Assembly: GCA_031282665.1 (NCBI GenBank)
Contig: JAITDH010000113.1
Location: 1 to 7,879, forward strand
Reading direction: 5' to 3'
Length of the DNA: 7,879 nt
Source of the DNA: Zoogloeaceae bacterium
GTDB lineage: Bacteria; Pseudomonadota; Gammaproteobacteria; Burkholderiales; Rhodocyclaceae
The notes under the pieces were generated by a model, which ran no database searches, had not been told where the DNA came from, and saw nothing but the letters and a program-made list of their open reading frames with translations. The translations under genes and the position numbers were made by a program. Positions 6,112 to 7,879 of the stretch are shown here, in pieces. How positions within the stretch are numbered: position 1 is the first letter of the stretch; every line of letters begins with the position of its first letter.

Positions 6112-6244
6112 CAGGAGACAGAGGACAGAGCGCTCGCTACGCTCGCTTTGTGGTCAGTGGACCAGCCAGTTGGCGCAGGTCTTCTGAACACGGATTACAA
6201 ACGACAAAGGCCGCGTCAGCGGCCGCTCTGTCTCCTGTTTCCTG
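6112..6244. repeat. 133-bp intergenic inverted-repeat element
   Basis: The arms CAGGAGACAGAGGACAGAG (6112-6130) and CTCTGTCTCCTGTTTCCTG (6226-6244) are inverted copies matching at 16 of 19 positions. The right arm ends directly against the stop codon of the diguanylate cyclase. Inside are a tandem octamer CGCTCGCT (6131-6138 and 6140-6147), a 5-bp hairpin TGGTC/GACCA (6151-6164, 4-nt loop), and the GGCCGC/GCGGCC hairpin listed as a terminator. No convincing reading frame is present. It looks like a repetitive extragenic or MITE-like sequence, but only one copy is visible here and no target-site duplication was identified. Confidence 0.55.
6198..6224 (-). terminator. Likely rho-independent terminator after the diguanylate cyclase
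   Basis: On the minus strand a GGCCGC-TGAC-GCGGCC hairpin (6224-6209, 6-bp all-GC stem, 4-nt loop) is followed by TTTGTCGTTTG. It begins about 20 nt after the cyclase stop at 6245 and would separate that gene from gloC. The T-run is interrupted, so termination may be partial. No T-run follows on the plus strand, so it is one-directional. Confidence 0.55.
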
Positions 6245-7879
6245 TCACCCAGGCTCTGTCATGACGCGGTTTTTGCCGGATTTCTTCGCCTGGTACATGG
6301 CCGCGTCGGCGCGCTGGATGATGGACGCCTCGTTCTCTCCCTCCCGCAACTGGGCGATGCCCGCGCTGAAGGTAATCAGGAGCCTCTGGTTCTGGAAAAG
6401 GAAAAAGCGCCGGGTCAGGTCGCGTTGCAGGCGGATCATGGCGGAAGAGGCTTCGGAAAGATCGGTTTCCGGGAAGACGATGATGAATTCCTCGCCGCCG
6501 TAACGGGCGACCGTATCCTGCGGGCGTAGCGCTTCCCGGATGACGCACGTCAGATGGATCAAGGCCTCGTCGCCCGCTACGTGCCCCTGGGAGTCGTTCA
6601 GCTTCTTGAAATCGTCGATGTCGAGCAGCGCCACGCAGATCGGCGATTCGCGCCGTTTCGCGCGGGCCACCTCCTTTTGCAGGGCTTCATCCAGCCCGCG
6701 CCGGTTCAACACCCCGGTCAACTGGTCGTGCCGGATCAGATGGCTGGTTTCCTCCAGTTCCTTTTCCAGGCTCTGGATACGTTCCTGCGCCTCCCTTGCC
6801 TGCTGCTGCGCCAGGCGCAACTCGTCGCGCGAACGCAGGGCATTCGTTTGGATGGTGCGCGTTTCCCGCATCACCTCTTCCAGCACATTCCCCAGATCGT
6901 CGATACGGTTTGCCGCGCTGATACGCCCGGCGTATTTCTCGATCGTGTCGTGGTAATCGGAAGTGGCGTCGGCGAAATCCGCCAGATGGTCGACAAAGCC
7001 GCTCAACAGGCTTTTCAGCGCATTCTTGGCCTCCTGCAAACTGAGCTTCAACTGGCTTTGCTTGAAAATGACCTCCTTCATCCGCTGTTCCGCGTCGTCC
7101 AGCGTCCGCTGGGAAAGCGGCTTCTCCACGATTTCGCGGATGATTTCGATCTGTCCGTGCAGCCACTGGTCGTCTTGCAACAGTTCGCCGATGTTTTCCA
7201 CCACGAGACGAAGCAGCTTGAGCAGGCTGGCGCGCAATTCGGCCTGATCCTCGACGACGAGCGCCAGCCGGAAAGTGAAACGCTTGAGCGAACCTTGCAC
7301 GGCCCCCAGTTGTTTCAGGGAAACGGCCTGGCGGATATTCTGCGCCAGCGTCCTGACCTCCTGGGCCTGGTCGGGATGGTCGGCCAGCAAGGGGGCGATG
7401 CACTCGTCGAGGGTATGGGCCAGCATCTCGCGCAATCCCGGCAGCAAATCGCCCGCCTTGCTCTGCGCGACAGGCGGCGCGGGGCGGGTGGGGCTGGCGG
7501 ACGCTTCCCCGGCAAAATCCGCCTCCCCGGTCAGGGAAATATCCAGCGCCGCCTCGCCGCGCGACCAGGAGCGGCCCAGCGATTCCAGGCGCGTAAAGAG
7601 CGTGCGCGGATTGCCCACATTGTTCAGGATGTGTTCCAGTCCCTCCCGCTTCTTGCCCGGCGTGATTTCCGAGCGGTTTTCCCATTGCCGGAACAATTCG
7701 CCGATCAACTTCCCCCAGGACAAATGCTGCAAATCGTTGAGCGTGAGGAGGGGATCGCAGAGCGCCTGGCGCAGCAAATCCCAATCCTGCCGCCGGATGG
7801 CATCGCCCATGTCCCGTTCCAGGCGGGCCAGATCCGGCGCGCTCTGCATCAGGGTCTGCATCAGCCGTCGCAACTCCTT
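6245..7879 (-). CDS. GGDEF diguanylate cyclase with helical N-terminal region (probably 5'-partial)
   Basis: Makes c-di-GMP from two GTP. Numbering from the ATG at 7861, the C-terminal GGDEF domain (about 375-538) has DQLTGVLNR (379-387), the metal-binding LLDIDDFKKLND (412-423), active site GGEEF (455-459) and signature RADAAMYQAKKSGKNR (517-532), so it should be catalytic. RPQD (446-449) lies five residues before GGEEF: an intact I-site for product inhibition. The ~370 residues before it are mostly predicted helix, with an Ala/Pro-rich linker near 115-135 and a coiled coil at about 341-374. I see no PAS, GAF, HAMP, REC or membrane segment, so it appears cytoplasmic with an unrecognised sensory part. 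Start: the ATG at 7861 has AAGGAG (7874-7879) 12 nt upstream; a TTG at 7873 is too close to it. The frame is still open at the window edge, and recalled betaproteobacterial relatives have extra N-terminal residues, so the gene may continue outside. Confidence 0.9.
   Translation of the reverse strand, partial: KELRRLMQTLMQSAPDLARLERDMGDAIRRQDWDLLRQALCDPLLTLNDLQHLSWGKLIGELFRQWENRSEITPGKKREGLEHILNNVGNPRTLFTRLESLGRSWSRGEAALDISLTGEADFAGEASASPTRPAPPVAQSKAGDLLPGLREMLAHTLDECIAPLLADHPDQAQEVRTLAQNIRQAVSLKQLGAVQGSLKRFTFRLALVVEDQAELRASLLKLLRLVVENIGELLQDDQWLHGQIEIIREIVEKPLSQRTLDDAEQRMKEVIFKQSQLKLSLQEAKNALKSLLSGFVDHLADFADATSDYHDTIEKYAGRISAANRIDDLGNVLEEVMRETRTIQTNALRSRDELRLAQQQAREAQERIQSLEKELEETSHLIRHDQLTGVLNRRGLDEALQKEVARAKRRESPICVALLDIDDFKKLNDSQGHVAGDEALIHLTCVIREALRPQDTVARYGGEEFIIVFPETDLSEASSAMIRLQRDLTRRFFLFQNQRLLITFSAGIAQLREGENEASIIQRADAAMYQAKKSGKNRVMTEPG

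Overview
The window is a compact, GC-rich stretch in which every recognisable gene lies on the minus strand, so transcription runs from the right edge to the left. The gene set is a type IV pilus pilB-pilC pair, a DnaA regulator Hda starting MRQLLLDLLP, and an HAD-IB phosphatase of the kind usually found beside hda. Together these point to a betaproteobacterium, perhaps of the Rhodocyclales or Nitrosomonadales; the class is fairly secure, the order is a guess from recalled protein similarity.

Layout in the direction of transcription:
(1) 7879-6245: a GGDEF diguanylate cyclase with a long helical N-terminal region of unknown function, probably cut at its 5' end by the window edge.
(2) 6244-6112: an intergenic element with imperfect 19-bp inverted arms, containing a likely terminator and lying against the putative -35 region of the next gene.
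(3) 6032-3686: a tightly packed unit of gloC/ycbL (type II glyoxalase), a CitE/malyl-CoA-lyase-family gene and hda. The first two overlap by one base and the last two are 5 nt apart.
(4) 3636-2959: a FitAB/VapBC-type toxin-antitoxin pair with its own good sigma-70 promoter placed inside the end of hda.
(5) 2938-2246: an HAD-IB (SerB-like) hydrolase.
(6) 2186-1: pilB and the first 153 codons of pilC.

Most of this is ordinary chromosome: replication control (hda), small-molecule detoxification (gloC), pilus assembly (pilB, pilC) and c-di-GMP synthesis. The accessory part is the toxin-antitoxin module. It sits between hda and the HAD gene, which are normally neighbours, and is bounded on both sides by a near-identical 13/14-nt direct repeat (2946-2958 and 3645-3658). 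That looks like an insertion scar or a duplicated leader. I see no CRISPR array, tRNA, rRNA, insertion sequence or phage gene, and no gene-free stretch longer than about 210 bp. I did not find a convincing entirely new system; the best leads are the flanking repeats, the inverted-repeat element and the unknown sensory half of the diguanylate cyclase.
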